Shown one piece after another: positions 63,348 through 64,000 of a stretch of DNA of 64,000 nucleotides (position 1 is its first letter; every line of letters begins with the position of its first letter). The notes beneath the pieces were generated by a model. That model was not told the DNA's origin and searched no databases. It saw nothing but the letters and a program-made list of their open reading frames with translations. The stretch covers positions 248,001-312,000 of the forward strand of contig JBCBVV010000001.1 of the NCBI GenBank assembly GCA_039817415.1, given 5' to 3'. The DNA is from JALEFZ01 sp039817415. Its GTDB lineage: Bacteria; Bacteroidota; Bacteroidia; J057. The position numbers were made by a program, and so were the translations under genes.

Positions 63348-64000
63348 TCACTCTTCAATGTCGCTAAAGTCAATTTCCTCCATATCTGCTTCGTCTACAT
63401 CAAATTTCTCTTCAATAGACAAAATCTTCAACAGCTGTGGGACACCAATTTGCTTCCCTTTCACTTTCTTTTCGGTGTCGAGTAAATACATCCTTGGGGT
63501 AGAGATGATGTCGTAGGTTTTGGTGGCTCCTGATCTTCTGTAAATGTCTTCACAGTTGATGATGCCTTCCGCGTTCAAGCCATATTCACCTAATTTCTCT
63601 TTCCATTCTTCTACATCGCCATTGATATTGATGGTCAATATCTTGACCCCTTTGTCGGCAAGCTTATACTTCACAAATGCTTCAGATAGCTTAGGAGTTA
63701 CTTTTTTACAATGGCCACATCCATAATCCCAGAAGTAAATCACAGTCCACTTGGCGTCAATTCGGCTCAAATTCTGCGGTCTTCCTTTGTCATCAACCAC
63801 CGTAAAGGTAGGTGCAGGACGTCCAATGATCGTTGGGCTAAGGGCCGTGGCACGCTCAATCATCTTGTTACGAGTTGAGTCATCCACCCAATAAGCATCC
63901 CCAGACATATAGTATTTCTCAACCATATGGACATAGACTGCGTCCATTCCCATGATTTTATTCTTGGCGTATTTGTTCAAGAAATAAACAACCAGGTACC
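63348..64000 (-). CDS. TlpA-like thioredoxin-fold protein, N-terminus beyond the window
   Basis: The C-terminal 217 residues of a paralog of the preceding gene product; the frame stays open to the window edge (reading YLVVYFLNKYAKNKI). A TTG at 63980 is not a likely start because it aligns inside the DUF5106-like region of the neighbour. It has CGHC in 'YGCGHCKKVTP', cis-Pro 'ISTPRMYLLD' and an acidic tail. 'KILTININGDVEEWKEKL' is almost identical to the paralog. Probably a duplicated pair, both read leftward. Confidence 0.85.
   Translation of the reverse strand, partial: YLVVYFLNKYAKNKIMGMDAVYVHMVEKYYMSGDAYWVDDSTRNKMIERATALSPTIIGRPAPTFTVVDDKGRPQNLSRIDAKWTVIYFWDYGCGHCKKVTPKLSEAFVKYKLADKGVKILTININGDVEEWKEKLGEYGLNAEGIINCEDIYRRSGATKTYDIISTPRMYLLDTEKKVKGKQIGVPQLLKILSIEEKFDVDEADMEEIDFSDIEE

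Noticed and set aside
1..64000. tRNA, rRNA, insertion sequences, integrases, phage genes, toxin-antitoxin or restriction systems
   Set aside because: None recognised on either strand; composition and gene style look uniform, so no clear island boundary is seen.

Overview
The window is an ordinary stretch of chromosome from a member of the Bacteroidota, most likely a gliding or marine Saprospiria/Cytophagia-type bacterium. The support is: three large secreted proteins ending in type IX secretion (Por) C-terminal sorting domains with 'PNPA' motifs; a GldA-type ABC ATPase; DUF2807, DUF4249, DUF4301 and YceI proteins; TonB-dependent receptors; many lipoproteins with short signal peptides; weak Shine-Dalgarno sites; and promoter boxes of the Bacteroidota TAnnTTTG type. 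The genus cannot be fixed from the sequence. I see no rRNA, tRNA, CRISPR array, insertion sequence, phage or integrase.

Layout. 1-1.6 kb: end of a sodium:solute symporter/histidine kinase fusion and a stand-alone receiver. 1.9-7.4 kb: two small lipocalin-like lipoproteins, a pseudouridine synthase, a small exported protein, a sugar-type MFS transporter and a YHYH/EF-hand lipoprotein. 7.4-20 kb: the exoprotein region, with an M36 metallopeptidase, a small envelope protein with a Crp-like regulator, a 1439-residue glucose/sorbosone dehydrogenase-like exoprotein and a PKD protein ending in a probable beta-barrel. 20-27.8 kb: nitrilase, TonB-dependent receptor, DUF2807 lipoprotein, YceI, SerA and RuvB. 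27.9-34.6 kb: PAS/GAF histidine kinase, acyltransferase, BASS transporter and DUF4301 protein. 35-42.5 kb: a T9SS cargo protein, then the nitrogen pair amt and type II glutamine synthetase transcribed divergently, then hsp20-dnaK. 42.7-53.7 kb: mixed metabolic and envelope genes, including SDR, VOC, DUF58, a peptide-binding lipoprotein, GldA and P5C dehydrogenase. 54-57.6 kb: a TPR/histidine kinase/receiver/class III cyclase. 57.7-64 kb: a small lipoprotein, a DUF4249/TonB receptor pair and two tandem TlpA-like paralogs, the last cut by the window end.

How the genes work together. Amt imports ammonium and GlnII assimilates it. SerA and P5C dehydrogenase serve amino-acid metabolism. The T9SS cargo proteins act outside the cell, probably on polymers, and small products may enter through the TonB receptors and the solitary peptide-binding lipoprotein. 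Three histidine kinases, one fused to a nucleotide cyclase, and a Crp-family regulator form the sensory side.

I found no clearly new defence or mobile system. The best leads are: the membrane TPR-kinase-receiver-cyclase whose purine-specifying positions are atypical; a non-coding element of about 70 bp shared by two distant loci; a cluster of three palindromes in front of the DUF4249/TonB operon; and the PKD protein with a Cys/Pro linker and C-terminal barrel.
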